Positions 17,093 through 26,867 are shown, counted from the stretch's first letter. The stretch is 64,000 nt of DNA from Paramagnetospirillum marisnigri (GCF_001650715.1 NZ_LWQT01000098.1:124001-188000); one strand, 5' to 3'. A program made the numbers and translations. Notes: generated by a model not told the origin, from the sequence alone.

Positions 17093-17803
17093 ATGCTCAA
17101 GGTCGAGAACATCAACCTCTATTACGGCGCCAGCCATGCGTTGCGCGGCGTCTCGCTCTCCGCCGCACCCGGCCGCGTCACCTGCGTGCTGGGCCGCAAC
17201 GGCGTCGGCAAGACCAGCCTGATGCGCGCCATCATGGGGCTGCAGCCGGTCAGGGAGGGCGCCATCACCTGGGAAGGGCAGAACATCACCGCCATGAGTG
17301 CCCATCAGCGGGCGCGGGCCGGGATCGGCTTCGTGCCCCAGGGCCGCGAAATCTTCGCCCGCCTGACGGTCCGTGAGAACCTGGAAACCGGCTTCGCCCC
17401 CCTGCCCCGGGCCTGGCGCAGCCTCCCCGACGAGATTTTCGAGCTGTTCCCGGTGCTGAAAACCATGCTGGGCCGTCGCGGCGGCGACCTGTCGGGCGGG
17501 CAACAGCAACAGCTGGCCATCGCCCGCGCCCTGGTGACCCGGCCGCGCCTGCTGATCCTGGACGAGCCCACCGAGGGCATCCAGCCCTCCATCATCAAGG
17601 ATATCGGCCGGGTGATCCGCCTGCTGGCCGACGCCAAGCTCACGGAATGGGGCGACATGGCGGTGCTGCTGGTGGAGCAATATTTTGACTTCGCCAAGGA
17701 ACTGGCCGACGATTTCGCCGTCATGGACCGCGGCGAAGTGGTCCTGTCCGGTCAAGCCGCCAGCATGGTCGAGGATGATGTTAGACGCTACCTCACCGTC
17801 TGA
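17093..17803 (+). CDS. urtE: Urea ABC transporter ATP-binding protein UrtE
   Basis: The second ATPase (LivF type), 236 residues. It begins MLKVENINLYYGASHALRGVSL, with Walker A GRNGVGKTSLMR, the family-typical GFVPQGREIFARLTVRENLETG, signature LSGGQQQQLAIARAL, Walker B LLILDEPTEGIQPS and switch His replaced by the usual VEQYFD arrangement. ATG 17093 fits the family N-terminus; in-frame codons upstream to 17054 overlap urtD and are not needed. The ureD frame starts inside its last 26 bases. Confidence 0.95.
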   Translation: MLKVENINLYYGASHALRGVSLSAAPGRVTCVLGRNGVGKTSLMRAIMGLQPVREGAITWEGQNITAMSAHQRARAGIGFVPQGREIFARLTVRENLETGFAPLPRAWRSLPDEIFELFPVLKTMLGRRGGDLSGGQQQQLAIARALVTRPRLLILDEPTEGIQPSIIKDIGRVIRLLADAKLTEWGDMAVLLVEQYFDFAKELADDFAVMDRGEVVLSGQAASMVEDDVRRYLTV

Positions 17804-18617
17804 ACCCAGCCTTGCCCGCATGCGGGGAAAAGCCGAGATCACCTTCGGCCGCGACCGGCTGGCCCATCTGTTCCAGCAGGCGCCGCTGCGCGCGCTGTTC
17901 CCCACCCCGCCCGATGGCGAGCCGCCCCAGGCCGCCCTGGTCACCACCTCGGGCGGGTTGGCGGGCGGCGACCGCCTCGACCTGAGCGTGACGGTGGACG
18001 ATGGCGGCGCCGGGCTGGTGGTGGCCTCGGCCGCCGAGAAGATCTACCGCTCCACCGGCCCCGATACCGAGGTGGAGATCGCCCTGGCCGCCGGATCGGG
18101 GTCGTGGCTGGAATTCCTGCCCCAGGAGACCATCGCCTTCGACGGCTCGCGGCTGCGGCGGACCACCCGCCTCGACCTTGCCGCCGATGCCCGCGCCCTG
18201 GCGGGCGAAATGCTGGTGTTCGGCCGCACCGCCCGGGGCGAGCGCCTGAGCCACGGCCTGCTGCGCGATGCCTGGGACGTCCGGCGCGACGGCCGCCTGA
18301 TCTGGGCCGACGCCCTGCACCTGGATGGCGACATCGCCGCCAAGCTGGATGCCCCAGCCGGGTTCGACGGCGCCAATGCCTGCGCCACCCTGGTGTTGGC
18401 CGCGCCCGCGCCCGAGCGGCTGCGCGACCTGATCCGCGACGGCCTCGCCGACTATGACGGCCGGGCGGGCGCCACCGTGGTGGCCGGTCTGGTGATCGCC
18501 CGCTGGCTCGACAGGGACGCCGCCCGCCTGCGCAAGAGCTTCGGAGCCGCCTGGGCGATGCTGCGCCATGAGGCGGCGGGACTGCCGAGAAGACTGCCGC
18601 GACTTTGGGAGATATAG
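17778..18617 (+). CDS. ureD: Urease accessory protein UreD
   Basis: UreD binds apo-urease and, with UreF and UreG, delivers CO2 and nickel to the active site. About 279 residues, with the family segments VTTSGGLAGGDRLDLSVTVDDG, STGPDTEVEIALAAGSGSWLEFLPQETIAFDGS and FGRTARGE. I set the start at ATG 17778 (MLDATSPSEPSLARMRGKAEI), inside the 3' end of urtE with GAGG just before; an ATG at 17775 or 17820 cannot be excluded. The overlap links the urea transporter and urease genes in one transcriptional unit. Confidence 0.93.
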   Translation: MLDATSPSEPSLARMRGKAEITFGRDRLAHLFQQAPLRALFPTPPDGEPPQAALVTTSGGLAGGDRLDLSVTVDDGGAGLVVASAAEKIYRSTGPDTEVEIALAAGSGSWLEFLPQETIAFDGSRLRRTTRLDLAADARALAGEMLVFGRTARGERLSHGLLRDAWDVRRDGRLIWADALHLDGDIAAKLDAPAGFDGANACATLVLAAPAPERLRDLIRDGLADYDGRAGATVVAGLVIARWLDRDAARLRKSFGAAWAMLRHEAAGLPRRLPRLWEI

Positions 18618-18620
18618 CTC

Positions 18621-18923
18621 ATGAATCTCAGCCCTCGGGAAAAGGACAAGCTGCTGGTGGCCATGGCCGCCATGGTGGCGCGCCGCAGGCTGGAGCGCGG
18701 CGTCAAGCTGAACTACCCCGAGGCGGTGGCGTTGATCACCGATGTCGTGGTGGAAGGCGCGCGCGACGGCCGCTCGGTCGCCCAGTTGATGAGCGAGGGC
18801 GCCCATGTCCTGCGCCGTGAACAGGTCATGGAGGGCATCGCCGAGATGATCCACGACATCCAGGTGGAAGCCACCTTTCCCGACGGCACCAAGCTGGTGA
18901 CCGTCCACAACCCGATCCGCTGA
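18621..18923 (+). CDS. ureA: Urease gamma subunit
   Basis: The smallest structural subunit of urease, 100 residues, the standard length. It begins [27 protein letters not shown] and contains [12 protein letters not shown] and the C-terminal [18 protein letters not shown]. It starts 3 bases after ureD and is followed by ureB after 13 bases with AAGGAG in between. Confidence 0.97.
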   Translation: MNLSPREKDKLLVAMAAMVARRRLERGVKLNYPEAVALITDVVVEGARDGRSVAQLMSEGAHVLRREQVMEGIAEMIHDIQVEATFPDGTKLVTVHNPIR

Positions 18924-18936
18924 AGGAGCCCAGGCC

Positions 18937-19251
18937 ATGATTCCAGGCGAGATCATCACCGCGCCGGGCGAGATCGTGCTGAACGAGGGCCGCCCCACCG
19001 TGAGCTTGAGCGTCGCCAATACCGGCGACCGGCCCATCCAGGTGGGCAGCCACTACCATTTCTTCGAGACCAACGCGGCCTTGTCCTTCGACCGCGACAA
19101 GGCCCGGGGCCATCGCCTGGACATCCCGGCGGGCACGGCGGTGCGCTTCGAGCCCGGCCAGACCCGCGAGGTCACCCTGGTGGCCTATGCCGGGTCCGGC
19201 GAGGTCTGGGGCTTCAACGGCCGGGTCAACGGCAAGCTGGTCGAGGAATAG
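18937..19251 (+). CDS. ureB: Urease beta subunit
   Basis: A structural subunit of 104 residues. It begins [20 protein letters not shown] and has [22 protein letters not shown] (the His-rich turn typical of UreB), [20 protein letters not shown] and [10 protein letters not shown]. It ends 8 bases before the left inverted repeat of the GxxExxY insertion; in most urease operons ureC would follow directly. Confidence 0.97.
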   Translation: MIPGEIITAPGEIVLNEGRPTVSLSVANTGDRPIQVGSHYHFFETNAALSFDRDKARGHRLDIPAGTAVRFEPGQTREVTLVAYAGSGEVWGFNGRVNGKLVEE

Positions 19252-19259
19252 GATTGGCG

Positions 19260-19703
19260 ACACGAATGAACACGAATGAACACGGATATGGCATCCCGCC
19301 GCTTCCTCCCGCCATCGAGGATGCGACCAGCCGGATTATCGGCGCGGCCATTGAAGTGTCAAACGTGTTGGGATCAGGCTTTCTTGAAGCCGTTTACCGC
19401 AGAGCCTTGCTGAAGGAACTTCATCTCAGGGGCTTGAAGGCCGAAGAGGAGGTTCGCTTCGTCATACACTACAAGGGCGACGAGATCGGAACCTATGTGG
19501 CGGATTTGGTCGTCGAGGACACGGTGATCGTAGAGTTGAAAGCCATCGAGTCCTTGGATCGCAGCCATACCGGACAAGTTCTCAACTACTTGCGGGCAAG
19601 CGGCCTCCTAGTGGGGATGTTGTTCAATTTTGGAAAGCCGAAATTGGAAATGAAGCGGGTGCGCCGATGACGTCCATTCGTGTTTATTCGTGTTCATTCG
19701 TGT
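19260..19703. mobile_element. Small inverted-repeat-flanked GxxExxY element inserted between ureB and ureC
   Basis: The left arm at 19260-19284 reads ACACGAATGAACACGAATG... and the right arm at 19679-19703 is its reverse complement with one mismatch out of 25. Each arm is built of a 10-base tandem unit (CGAATGAACA). The arms enclose one gene of clearly different codon usage (more A/T at third positions) from the urease genes on both sides. This arrangement suggests a small mobile or transmissible cassette. No target-site duplication was obvious. Confidence 0.75.
19266..19670 (+). CDS. GxxExxY-family protein (PD-(D/E)XK-like) inside the urease operon
   Basis: About 134 residues. The signature GFLEAVY (GxxExxY) is followed by a nuclease-like core: a conserved Glu before YVADLVVEDTVIVELKAIESL, which matches the D-x(n)-ExK pattern of PD-(D/E)XK enzymes, then HTGQVLNYLRASGLLVGMLFNFG. 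The biological function of the family is not known. The ATG at 19266 lies inside the inverted repeat, as if the repeat supplied the N-terminus (MNTNEHG); a TTG at 19254 with GAGGA upstream from ureB is an alternative. The gene has no role in urea use that I know of and is probably a passenger. Confidence 0.85.
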   Translation: MNTNEHGYGIPPLPPAIEDATSRIIGAAIEVSNVLGSGFLEAVYRRALLKELHLRGLKAEEEVRFVIHYKGDEIGTYVADLVVEDTVIVELKAIESLDRSHTGQVLNYLRASGLLVGMLFNFGKPKLEMKRVRR

Positions 19704-19723
19704 CTCATAAAGGAAGCTGAGCC

Positions 19724-21430
19724 ATGGCATTTCGCATCGACCGCAAAGCCTATGCCGCCATGTTCGGCCCCACCACCGGCGACAAACTCCGGCTGGGCGA
19801 CACCAATCTGGTCATCGAGGTGGAGAAGGACTTCACCACCTATGGCGAGGAGGTCAAGTTCGGCGGCGGCAAGGTCATCCGCGACGGCCAGGGCCAGTCG
19901 CAGCGCTCCCGCGCCCAAGGGGCGGTGGACACGGTGATCACCAATGCGGTGATCCTGGACCATTGGGGGGTGGTCAAGGCCGATATCGGGCTGAAGGACG
20001 GGCGCATCAGCGCCATCGGCAAGGCCGGTAATCCCGACATCCAGTCAGGCATCGACATCGTCATCGGCCCCGGTACCGAGGTCATCGCGGGCGAGGGCCG
20101 CATCGTCACCGCGGGCGGCATCGACTCCCACATCCATTTCATCTGCCCGCAACAGGCCGAGGATGCGCTGTCTTCCGGCGTCACCACCTTGCTGGGCGGC
20201 GGTACCGGCCCGGCCGAGGGCACCAACGCCACCACCTGCACCCCGGGGCCGTGGCATCTGGGCCGCATGCTGCAGGCCGCCGAGGGCATCCCGGTCAATC
20301 TCGGCTTCTTCGGCAAGGGCAACGCGGCCCGGCCCGAGGCGCTGGAGGAGATGATCCGGGGCGGCGCCTGCGGCCTGAAGCTGCACGAGGATTGGGGCAC
20401 CACCCCCGCCGCCATCGATACTTGCCTGAGCGTGGCCGAGCGCTTCGACGTCCAGGTGGCCATCCATACCGACACCTTGAACGAATCCGGCTTCGTCGAG
20501 AACACCATCGCCGCCTTCAAGCATCGCACCATCCACGCCTTCCACACCGAGGGCGCGGGCGGCGGCCATGCCCCCGACATCATCAAGCTGTGCGGCATCG
20601 CCCATGTGCTGCCGTCATCGACCAATCCCACCATGCCGTTCACGGTGAACACCGCCGACGAGCATCTGGACATGCTGATGGTCTGCCATCACCTGGACAG
20701 CCGCATTCCCGAGGACGTGGCCTTCGCCGAAAGCCGTATCCGGCGCGAAACCATCGCGGCCGAGGACGTGCTGCACGATCTCGGCGCCATGAGCATGATG
20801 AGTTCGGATTCCCAGGCCATGGGCCGCATCGGCGAGGTCATCACCCGGACCTGGCAAACCGCCCACAAGATGAAGGCGCAGCGCGGCGCCCTGCCCGGCG
20901 AGGGGGCCAACGACAATCTTCGCGCCAAGCGCTATATCGCCAAATACACCATCAACCCCGCCATTACCCATGGCATCTCGGCCCATGTGGGCTCGGTGGA
21001 GGTGGGCAAGCTGGCCGATCTGGTGATCTGGAAACCCGCCTTCTTCGGGGTCAAGCCCGACCTGGTGCTGAAATGCGGCAGTATCGCTTGCGCCTTGATG
21101 GGCGATCCCAATGCGTCCATCCCGACGCCGCAGCCGGTGCATTACCGTCCCATGTTCGGCGCCTTCGGCCGGGCCTTGCAGGCAAGCTCCGTCACCTTCG
21201 TCTCCCAGGCGGGGCTGGAGGCCGATCTGGGCCGCAGGCTGGGCCTGTCGCGGCAATTGCTGGCGGTCACCGGCACCCGGGGACTGACCAAGGCTTCCAT
21301 GGTCCATAACGGTGCCTGCCCGGAGATCGAGGTGGATGCCGAAACCTACGAGGTCCGCGCCGACGGCCAGTTGCTCACCTCGGACCCGGCGGCGGAACTG
21401 CCGCTGGCCCAGCGATACTTTCTGTTCTAG
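19724..21430 (+). CDS. ureC: Urease alpha (catalytic) subunit
   Basis: The nickel enzyme that hydrolyses urea to ammonia and carbamate, 568 residues. The active-site features are present: HIHF nickel ligands at about 137-139, the carbamylated Lys in GLKLHEDWG at about 219, the histidines around HTDTLNES and [16 protein letters not shown], the flap MVCHHLD with the catalytic His, and the nickel-binding Asp further on. It has its own AAGGAAG ribosome site just after the right inverted repeat of the inserted element, so expression should survive the insertion. It is followed by a GC-rich repeat and not directly by ureE. Confidence 0.98.
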   Translation: MAFRIDRKAYAAMFGPTTGDKLRLGDTNLVIEVEKDFTTYGEEVKFGGGKVIRDGQGQSQRSRAQGAVDTVITNAVILDHWGVVKADIGLKDGRISAIGKAGNPDIQSGIDIVIGPGTEVIAGEGRIVTAGGIDSHIHFICPQQAEDALSSGVTTLLGGGTGPAEGTNATTCTPGPWHLGRMLQAAEGIPVNLGFFGKGNAARPEALEEMIRGGACGLKLHEDWGTTPAAIDTCLSVAERFDVQVAIHTDTLNESGFVENTIAAFKHRTIHAFHTEGAGGGHAPDIIKLCGIAHVLPSSTNPTMPFTVNTADEHLDMLMVCHHLDSRIPEDVAFAESRIRRETIAAEDVLHDLGAMSMMSSDSQAMGRIGEVITRTWQTAHKMKAQRGALPGEGANDNLRAKRYIAKYTINPAITHGISAHVGSVEVGKLADLVIWKPAFFGVKPDLVLKCGSIACALMGDPNASIPTPQPVHYRPMFGAFGRALQASSVTFVSQAGLEADLGRRLGLSRQLLAVTGTRGLTKASMVHNGACPEIEVDAETYEVRADGQLLTSDPAAELPLAQRYFLF

Positions 21431-21440
21431 GAGGGGTGAA

Positions 21441-21568
21441 TGCAAGGAAGGCCCCCTCCCTCCCGCTGCGCGGGTCCCTCCCTCCCCCGGCAAAGCCGGG
21501 AGAGGGCATGCGACGTGTCTTCCTCCCTCCCCCGCCTTGGGTGGGGGAGGGTTAGGGTGGGGGCATAG
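21441..21568. repeat. GC-rich palindromic repeat cluster between ureC and ureE
   Basis: Three consecutive hairpins built of CCCTCCCTCCC blocks: CCCGCTGCGCGGG at about 21462-21474, CCCCCGGCAAAGCCGGG at about 21485-21501, and CCCTCCCCCGCCTTGGGTGGGGGAGGG near 21530-21552. The last ends in GTTAGGGTGGGGGC, the same tail as the urtA-urtB repeat. It ends 3 bases before ureE and so covers the ribosome-binding region of ureE. Confidence 0.8.
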
Positions 21569-21570
21569 CC

Positions 21571-22044
21571 ATGCGCCGCGCCACCCAGGTCCTGCCCGCC
21601 GGAGGCTTCGCCGATACCCTCGCCACGGTGACGCTCACCGCCCATGACCGCCACCGGCGGCGCATCCGCATGACCGACGACCGGGGCGGCGAATTCCTGC
21701 TAGACCTCGTCAGCGCCGTGCATCTGAAGGACGGCGACGGCCTGGCGCTGGAGGGCGGCGGCGTCATCTTGGTGGTGGCGGCTTTCGAGGGCGTCGCCGA
21801 CATCCATGCCGCCACCCCGGAACTGGCGGCGCGCATCGCCTGGCATGTGGGCAATCGCCATGTGCCGGTGCAGATCCTGCCGGGCGGCGGCTTGCGGGTG
21901 GAAGCCGATCCGGTGCTGCTGGCCATGGTCGAGGGGCTGGGCGCCGAGGTCAGGCGCCTGCGCGCCCCCTTCCAGCCCGAACCCGGCGCCTATGATCCCC
22001 ATGGACTGCTGGCGGCGCCCGAACCGACATTGAGGTGGGGATGA
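21571..22044 (+). CDS. ureE: Urease accessory protein UreE (nickel chaperone)
   Basis: UreE hands nickel to UreG during urease maturation. The product has 157 residues with the two-domain UreE layout: N-terminal LTAHDRHRRRIRMTDDRGGEFLLDL, which matches the family's peptide-binding domain, and the C-terminal metal-binding domain AWHVGNRHVPVQI with the conserved nickel-binding His. The C-terminus ([19 protein letters not shown]) lacks the His-rich tail of Klebsiella UreE. The ATG directly follows the GC-rich repeat, so initiation may be weak or hairpin-controlled. The stop overlaps ureF by 4 bases. Confidence 0.93.
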   Translation: MRRATQVLPAGGFADTLATVTLTAHDRHRRRIRMTDDRGGEFLLDLVSAVHLKDGDGLALEGGGVILVVAAFEGVADIHAATPELAARIAWHVGNRHVPVQILPGGGLRVEADPVLLAMVEGLGAEVRRLRAPFQPEPGAYDPHGLLAAPEPTLRWG

Positions 22045-22715
22045 AATCCCTGCTGCGCCTGATGGCTTGGCTGTCGCCCTCCTTCCCGGTGGGCTCCTTC
22101 GCCTATTCCCATGGCTTGGAATACGCGGTGGAGGCCGGGCTGATCCGCGACCTGCCCCAGGCGCTGGACTGGGTCTCGACCGTGCTGCGCGACGGCGGCG
22201 CCCGGCTGGATGCCGACCTGTTCCTGGCTGCTTACGATGCGCAGTCCGACCAGGAGTTGGACGCCGTGGTCGATCTGGCCGATGCCTGGCGCGGAACCAG
22301 TGAACTGGCCCAGGAATCCGCCGCCCAGGGTGCGGCCTTCCTGCTGGCGGTCGCTGCGGCCTGGCCCGATCCCTGGCTGGAGCTGTGGAAGGCCCGGCTG
22401 AAGACCACCGACCGCCGTCCGGCTTACTGCGTGGCGGTGGCGGTGGCGGCGAAGCGGGCCGGAATCGCGGCCGAGGACGCGCTGGCCGCCTTCCTGCACG
22501 CCAGTTGCGCCAATCTGGTCTCGGCCCTGGTGCGGCTGGTGCCGTTGGGCCAGACCGACGGCCAGCGCGCCATGGCCGCCATGGAACCCCTGGTGGAACA
22601 GGCGGTGGCCGCCGCCCTCGCCCGCCCGCCCGCCGATCGCGGCGCCTGCGTGCCGGTGCTCGACTGGTGCTCCATGTCCCACGAAACCCAATATACGAGG
22701 CTGTTCCGATCATGA
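22041..22715 (+). CDS. ureF: Urease accessory protein UreF
   Basis: A helical protein of 224 residues that forms the UreDFG activation complex on apo-urease. It begins [34 protein letters not shown], the hallmark N-terminus, and has [16 protein letters not shown] and a C-terminal [14 protein letters not shown], the tail that contacts UreG/UreD. It has 4-base overlaps with both ureE and ureG. Confidence 0.96.
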   Translation: MKSLLRLMAWLSPSFPVGSFAYSHGLEYAVEAGLIRDLPQALDWVSTVLRDGGARLDADLFLAAYDAQSDQELDAVVDLADAWRGTSELAQESAAQGAAFLLAVAAAWPDPWLELWKARLKTTDRRPAYCVAVAVAAKRAGIAAEDALAAFLHASCANLVSALVRLVPLGQTDGQRAMAAMEPLVEQAVAAALARPPADRGACVPVLDWCSMSHETQYTRLFRS

Positions 22716-23320
22716 CCGCGTTTCGAGTTGGCATTGGCGGGCCGGTGGGCTCGGGCAAGACGGCGCTGATGGATGCCCTGTGCAAGCGCCTGCGCGATCA
22801 TTACGACATCGCCGCTATAACCAACGACATCTACACCCGCGAGGATGCCGAATTCCTGACCCGCTCCGGGGCGCTTGCGCCCGAGCGCATCATGGGAGTG
22901 GAAACCGGCGGCTGCCCCCATACCGCCATCCGCGAGGACGCCTCGGCCAATCTGGCGGCGGTGGACGAGATGCTGGCCCGCTTCCCCAGCCTTGAGATCA
23001 TCCTGGTGGAATCCGGCGGCGACAACCTGTCGGCCACCTTCAGCCCCGAACTGGTGGACATCACCGTCTATGTCATCGACGTGGCGGCGGGCGAGAAGAT
23101 CCCCAGGAAGGGCGGCCCCGGCATCACCCGCTCCGACCTGCTGGTCATCAACAAGATCGATCTGGCACCGCTGGTGGGCGCCAGCCTGGAGGTCATGGAA
23201 CGGGATGCCGCCCGCATGCGGGGGATGCGGCCGTTCCTGTTCTCTAACCTCAAGACCGGCAAGGGGCTGGATGAGATCACCGCCTTCATCCTGTCCACGG
23301 GGGGATTGTCCCGCCGCTGA
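22712..23320 (+). CDS. ureG: Urease accessory GTPase UreG
   Basis: A SIMIBI-class GTPase of 202 residues that powers nickel insertion. Its features are the P-loop [11 protein letters not shown], switch I region [13 protein letters not shown], the nickel-binding CPH motif in [32 protein letters not shown] and the guanine-specificity motif NKIDL. The ATG overlaps the ureF stop (ATGA). It is the last gene of the urt-ure run; no strong terminator is visible in the 131 bases before the next gene. Confidence 0.97.
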   Translation: MTAFRVGIGGPVGSGKTALMDALCKRLRDHYDIAAITNDIYTREDAEFLTRSGALAPERIMGVETGGCPHTAIREDASANLAAVDEMLARFPSLEIILVESGGDNLSATFSPELVDITVYVIDVAAGEKIPRKGGPGITRSDLLVINKIDLAPLVGASLEVMERDAARMRGMRPFLFSNLKTGKGLDEITAFILSTGGLSRR

Positions 23321-23451
23321 GCCGCTGACGAAAATCTCCGCTTTACCCTGTCACGACATTGTCAAATAATGTGGACACTTTCTAATCTCTGACGAGATGC
23401 TGCTTCTTTGGGCCAGAGCGCGCCCCCAACCCGTCACCCTGGGACGAGACC

Positions 23452-25710
23452 ATGAGAGCGATTCGCTTCTGGGCGACATCGATCGTTGCGGCCCTGTTGC
23501 TGGTTGTCATGGGGATGCTGTCCTCTGATTTCGTCGAGACCTGGCGAAATTATCAGGCAGCTCGCCAGGTCCTGGCAGCCAACAGCGCCATCGACAGCCT
23601 GCTGCAAGCGGCACAGAATTTCGCCTTCGAGCGGGGGCGAACCAATGTGGTGCTCAATGGCCCCGGCCCCATCAGCGATGACAACCGCGCCTTCCTGACC
23701 GAAAGGCGAAAGGCGGCCGATGACGCGCTGTCCGAGGGAATACGCCATTTTGACATGTCCCCCAATCCCGAACTGGAGCGGATTCGCGTGGACTACGCGG
23801 CGGTCACGGCCTTGCGGATCGAGGCGGACCAGGCTTTCGCGCTTCCCCGTGGCCAGCGACCAACCGACTTGCCGGATCGCTGGGTCAGGGCGCAGACCAC
23901 TCTGCTGGATTCCATCACCGACCTCATTGCCAACGAAACACTGAAGGTCGACCGCTTCACCGCCGTGTTTCGCCTTTTCACCCGGATCAAGCTGCAGGCC
24001 TTCAATGTCCGGGATGCCTTCGGGCTGGAATCGTCGCGCTATGCCACCAGTTTGAGCGGCAAGCCACTGGATTCCCAAGCCCTGTCCTCGGCCATGTTGC
24101 TGCGGGGGCGGGGCGAGACCTCGTGGCGGGAGTTGCAACGGGAAGTCAGCCGGGCCGACAGCCCCAATCTGACAGAGGCGCTGGACACCGTTCGACACGA
24201 ATTCTTCGTCCGGTTCCGACCGCTGGAGGATCAGGTGATCCAGGCCAGCCTGACCGGCCAGCCCCAACCCTGGAGCGTCGCCGAATTCACCAAGGCCTCG
24301 GTCCCCGCCCTGGATTCCATCGCCGCATTCCTGAAGGTGGCCACCAAGGAAACCGCCGCCTTCGGCATCGCCAATGCCAGCCGTGCCCGCGAACGGCTGC
24401 TGGTTCAGGCGGCGGTCGCCATCGGCGTGACCTTGCTGTCCGTGGCCACGCTATACGTGATCCTTGGCCGCCTGCTGCGGCCGCTGCAGCGCATCCAGTC
24501 CAGCCTGGCCGCCCTGGCCGATGGCAACACCACCATTCCGGTTCCCACCGCCCCACCACGGGATGAGATCGGCGCCATGTGGGCCGCCGTGGAGTCTTTC
24601 CGTCGCAGTCTGCTGGAACGCAAGCGGGCCGAGGCCCTGTTGCGCGACAGCGAAGCCCAGTTGCGCGCCGTGGTCAGCAACGAGCCCGAATGCATCAAAC
24701 TGGTGGATGGCGATGGGGCGCTGATCCAGATGAACCCCGCGGGCTTGCAAATGGTGGAGGCGGTGTCACAAGAGCAACTGGTCGGCCGCCACATTATCGA
24801 AGTGGTCGCGCCAGAGTATCGGCAGGCCTTCAGCGAGATGCACCAGGCCGTCATGGCGGGTGAAACCAGGGAACTTCAATTCGAGGTCATCGGCTTGCGC
24901 GGCACCCGCTGCTGGCTGGAAACCCATGCCGTCCCCATGGATTTTGACGGACGCCGGGTGCATCTGGCGGTGACCCGCGATATCTCGAGCCGCAAGGCCC
25001 TGGAACTCGACCTGAAGCGATCCAATGCCGAGCTTGAACGCTTCGCCTATGTGGCGTCCCACGATCTGCGCCAGCCCCTGCGCATGGTCAGTTCCTACCT
25101 GACCCTGCTGGAGCGCCATCTGGCAGGGCGGCTGAACGAAGACGAGCAGGCCTTCATCGACTTTGCCGTCAATGGCGCCAAGCGCATGGACCGGATGATC
25201 ATCGACCTGCTGGATTATTCGCGTATCGGCCGCGACACGGTCGAGATGACGGCGGTGGCCTTGGATGAGGTTGTCGGACACGCCATCGCCAATCTGCAGG
25301 GCGCCATCGACGATAGCGCCGCCATGATCGAGATCCCCACCAACCTGCCCACGGTCATGGGCAGCGACACCGAGCTGGAACGTCTGTTCCGCAACCTGAT
25401 CGGTAACGCGCTGAAATTCCAGGCCGAGGGGCGGTCGCCCCATATCCGCATCCAATGCCGCGAGGCGGAGGCCGACTGGGAAATCTCGGTATCCGACAAC
25501 GGCATCGGCATCGCCCCCGAGGATCACCAGCGTCTGTTCCAGATCTTCCAGCGTCTGGTCAGTCAGGACCAGTATCCCGGCAGCGGCATCGGCCTCGCCT
25601 CGTGCCGCAAGATCATCGAGCATCACCACGGCCGGATCTGGGTGGAGTCCCTGCCCGATGAAGGGACGACCTTCCGCTTCACCCTGCCCAAGTCATCGGT
25701 TGTCGGCTAA
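23452..25710 (+). CDS. Membrane PAS sensor histidine kinase
   Basis: A 752-residue kinase. TM1 is at about 7-25, then a long helical periplasmic domain to about 320 (not recognised), TM2 at about 322-345, HAMP (GRLLRPLQRIQSSLAALADGNTT), and a PAS domain at about 395-515. HisKA has the phytochrome-like ASHDLRQPLRMVSSY (phospho-His at about 541), and the HATPase has NLIGNALKF, DNGIGIAP and GSGIGLASC. There is no receiver in the protein and no regulator next to it, so it is an orphan kinase. The convergent GNAT gene overlaps its last 18 bases. The start ATG at 23452 gives a proper N-in membrane anchor. Confidence 0.88.
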   Translation: MRAIRFWATSIVAALLLVVMGMLSSDFVETWRNYQAARQVLAANSAIDSLLQAAQNFAFERGRTNVVLNGPGPISDDNRAFLTERRKAADDALSEGIRHFDMSPNPELERIRVDYAAVTALRIEADQAFALPRGQRPTDLPDRWVRAQTTLLDSITDLIANETLKVDRFTAVFRLFTRIKLQAFNVRDAFGLESSRYATSLSGKPLDSQALSSAMLLRGRGETSWRELQREVSRADSPNLTEALDTVRHEFFVRFRPLEDQVIQASLTGQPQPWSVAEFTKASVPALDSIAAFLKVATKETAAFGIANASRARERLLVQAAVAIGVTLLSVATLYVILGRLLRPLQRIQSSLAALADGNTTIPVPTAPPRDEIGAMWAAVESFRRSLLERKRAEALLRDSEAQLRAVVSNEPECIKLVDGDGALIQMNPAGLQMVEAVSQEQLVGRHIIEVVAPEYRQAFSEMHQAVMAGETRELQFEVIGLRGTRCWLETHAVPMDFDGRRVHLAVTRDISSRKALELDLKRSNAELERFAYVASHDLRQPLRMVSSYLTLLERHLAGRLNEDEQAFIDFAVNGAKRMDRMIIDLLDYSRIGRDTVEMTAVALDEVVGHAIANLQGAIDDSAAMIEIPTNLPTVMGSDTELERLFRNLIGNALKFQAEGRSPHIRIQCREAEADWEISVSDNGIGIAPEDHQRLFQIFQRLVSQDQYPGSGIGLASCRKIIEHHHGRIWVESLPDEGTTFRFTLPKSSVVG

Positions 25711-26181
25711 GGCCGTCAGCCCCTCGGCATCCAGGCGATAAGGCAGCCAGTCCGCCAGCGACGCGAATCCCACCGAGGAATAGAACCGCCGCGCCGACTC
25801 GTTCCAGGCCAGGACGTTGACGTCCAGCCGCGCGCACCCCTCGGCCAGGGCCAGCCGCGCCGCTTCGGCCAGCAGGCGTCGGGCCAGTCCCTGGCCGCGC
25901 GCCGCCTCCATCACGAACAGGTCGTGCACGGTCATGGCAGGAGCCCCGGCCCAGCTGGAATAGGTATCCAGCAATGTGACGATGCCGCAGGCCGCGCCGT
26001 CGGCCTCGGCCAGCAGCACCCGAAAGCGGCGATGGGGTCCAAAAGCGTCGCGCCGCACCGCCGCTTCGGACAGGGTCACGGCGGTGGGGGCACGCTCGAA
26101 GGCCGCCAGGCGGGTGATCAGGCCGACGATGACGGCGGCATCATCGGGAATCGCCGGTCGGATCACGGCGGGCGGCGTCAC
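25693..26181 (-). CDS. GNAT-family N-acetyltransferase
   Basis: 162 residues with the GNAT acetyl-CoA site MEAARGQGLARRLLAEAAR (the R/QxxGxG/A loop), preceded by AMTVHDLFV on beta-4 and followed by CARLDVNVLAWNESARRFYSSVGF. The substrate is unknown. The start GTG lies within the nifQ stop (GTGA), so it is coupled to nifQ; the frame extends upstream only as a shadow of nifQ. It overlaps the kinase gene on the other strand by 18 bases. Confidence 0.85.
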   Translation of the reverse strand: MTPPAVIRPAIPDDAAVIVGLITRLAAFERAPTAVTLSEAAVRRDAFGPHRRFRVLLAEADGAACGIVTLLDTYSSWAGAPAMTVHDLFVMEAARGQGLARRLLAEAARLALAEGCARLDVNVLAWNESARRFYSSVGFASLADWLPYRLDAEGLTALADNR

Positions 26182-26759
26182 TCCTCCGCCCCGAAGCAAT
26201 GGCTGACATCGGGGCAGACGTCGCAGACCGGCGACTTGCAGACATAGACCCCCTCGGCCTGGCACATCTCGCGGTAAAAGAATTTCTTCCACCGCATGCC
26301 CTGGGTGTTGCGGGCCGCCACCGTGGGAAAATGGCGGTGGAGCATGTCCGAAAGCTCCTTGCGGCTCCGCAGCCCCAGGCTGATCCACAGATGCTCGGGC
26401 CGCAGGGAGCGTCGGGCGACGATTCGGGCCAGCCAGTCCTCGATCTCGGCGCCATTGGCGCGTCCGTCCAGCAGCAATTGCCGATAATCCGGTTCCTCGA
26501 TGGCGTCCTCGCCACAGGACGCCTCGGGGTCCAGCAACTCGCCGGGAGCATAGGCGCCGGAAAAGGCATGGTCGAGAATGCGCTGGAGCATGGGACCGGG
26601 CAGCCCCACCGCCTCGGCCAGCGGATGCCCGGCTTCCGCAACGGCAAGGGCGATCACCGAGGCCAGGACATGGCGGTCGGGCTCGTCCATGGCGCCATCG
26701 CCCGCCATCAGGCGGTCATAGACCATTCGGTCCAAGGGAGGAGCAAGTGCCGGACTCAT
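26178..26759 (-). CDS. nifQ: NifQ, molybdenum donor for nitrogenase cofactor synthesis
   Basis: A 193-residue protein. NifQ carries a Mo-Fe-S cluster and supplies molybdenum for FeMo-co assembly. The diagnostic C-terminal C-x4-C-x2-C-x5-C motif is complete (CKSPVCDVCPDVSHC at about 174-188), preceded by the family block MRWKKFFYREMCQAEG. Its presence next to modA and a molbindin makes a molybdenum-handling neighbourhood and implies that the organism fixes nitrogen, although no other nif gene lies in the window. It is cotranscribed with the following GNAT gene. Confidence 0.93.
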   Translation of the reverse strand: MSPALAPPLDRMVYDRLMAGDGAMDEPDRHVLASVIALAVAEAGHPLAEAVGLPGPMLQRILDHAFSGAYAPGELLDPEASCGEDAIEEPDYRQLLLDGRANGAEIEDWLARIVARRSLRPEHLWISLGLRSRKELSDMLHRHFPTVAARNTQGMRWKKFFYREMCQAEGVYVCKSPVCDVCPDVSHCFGAEE

Positions 26760-26867
26760 GAACTGGCATCATCCTCGGCCAGGGGGAAAGCTGGTATAGA
26801 CATAAGCGTCCGCGCCGCCATCGCCAAGCACCTGCTTTCGCCCCCTCCCCCCTCTCCCGCAACGGGG

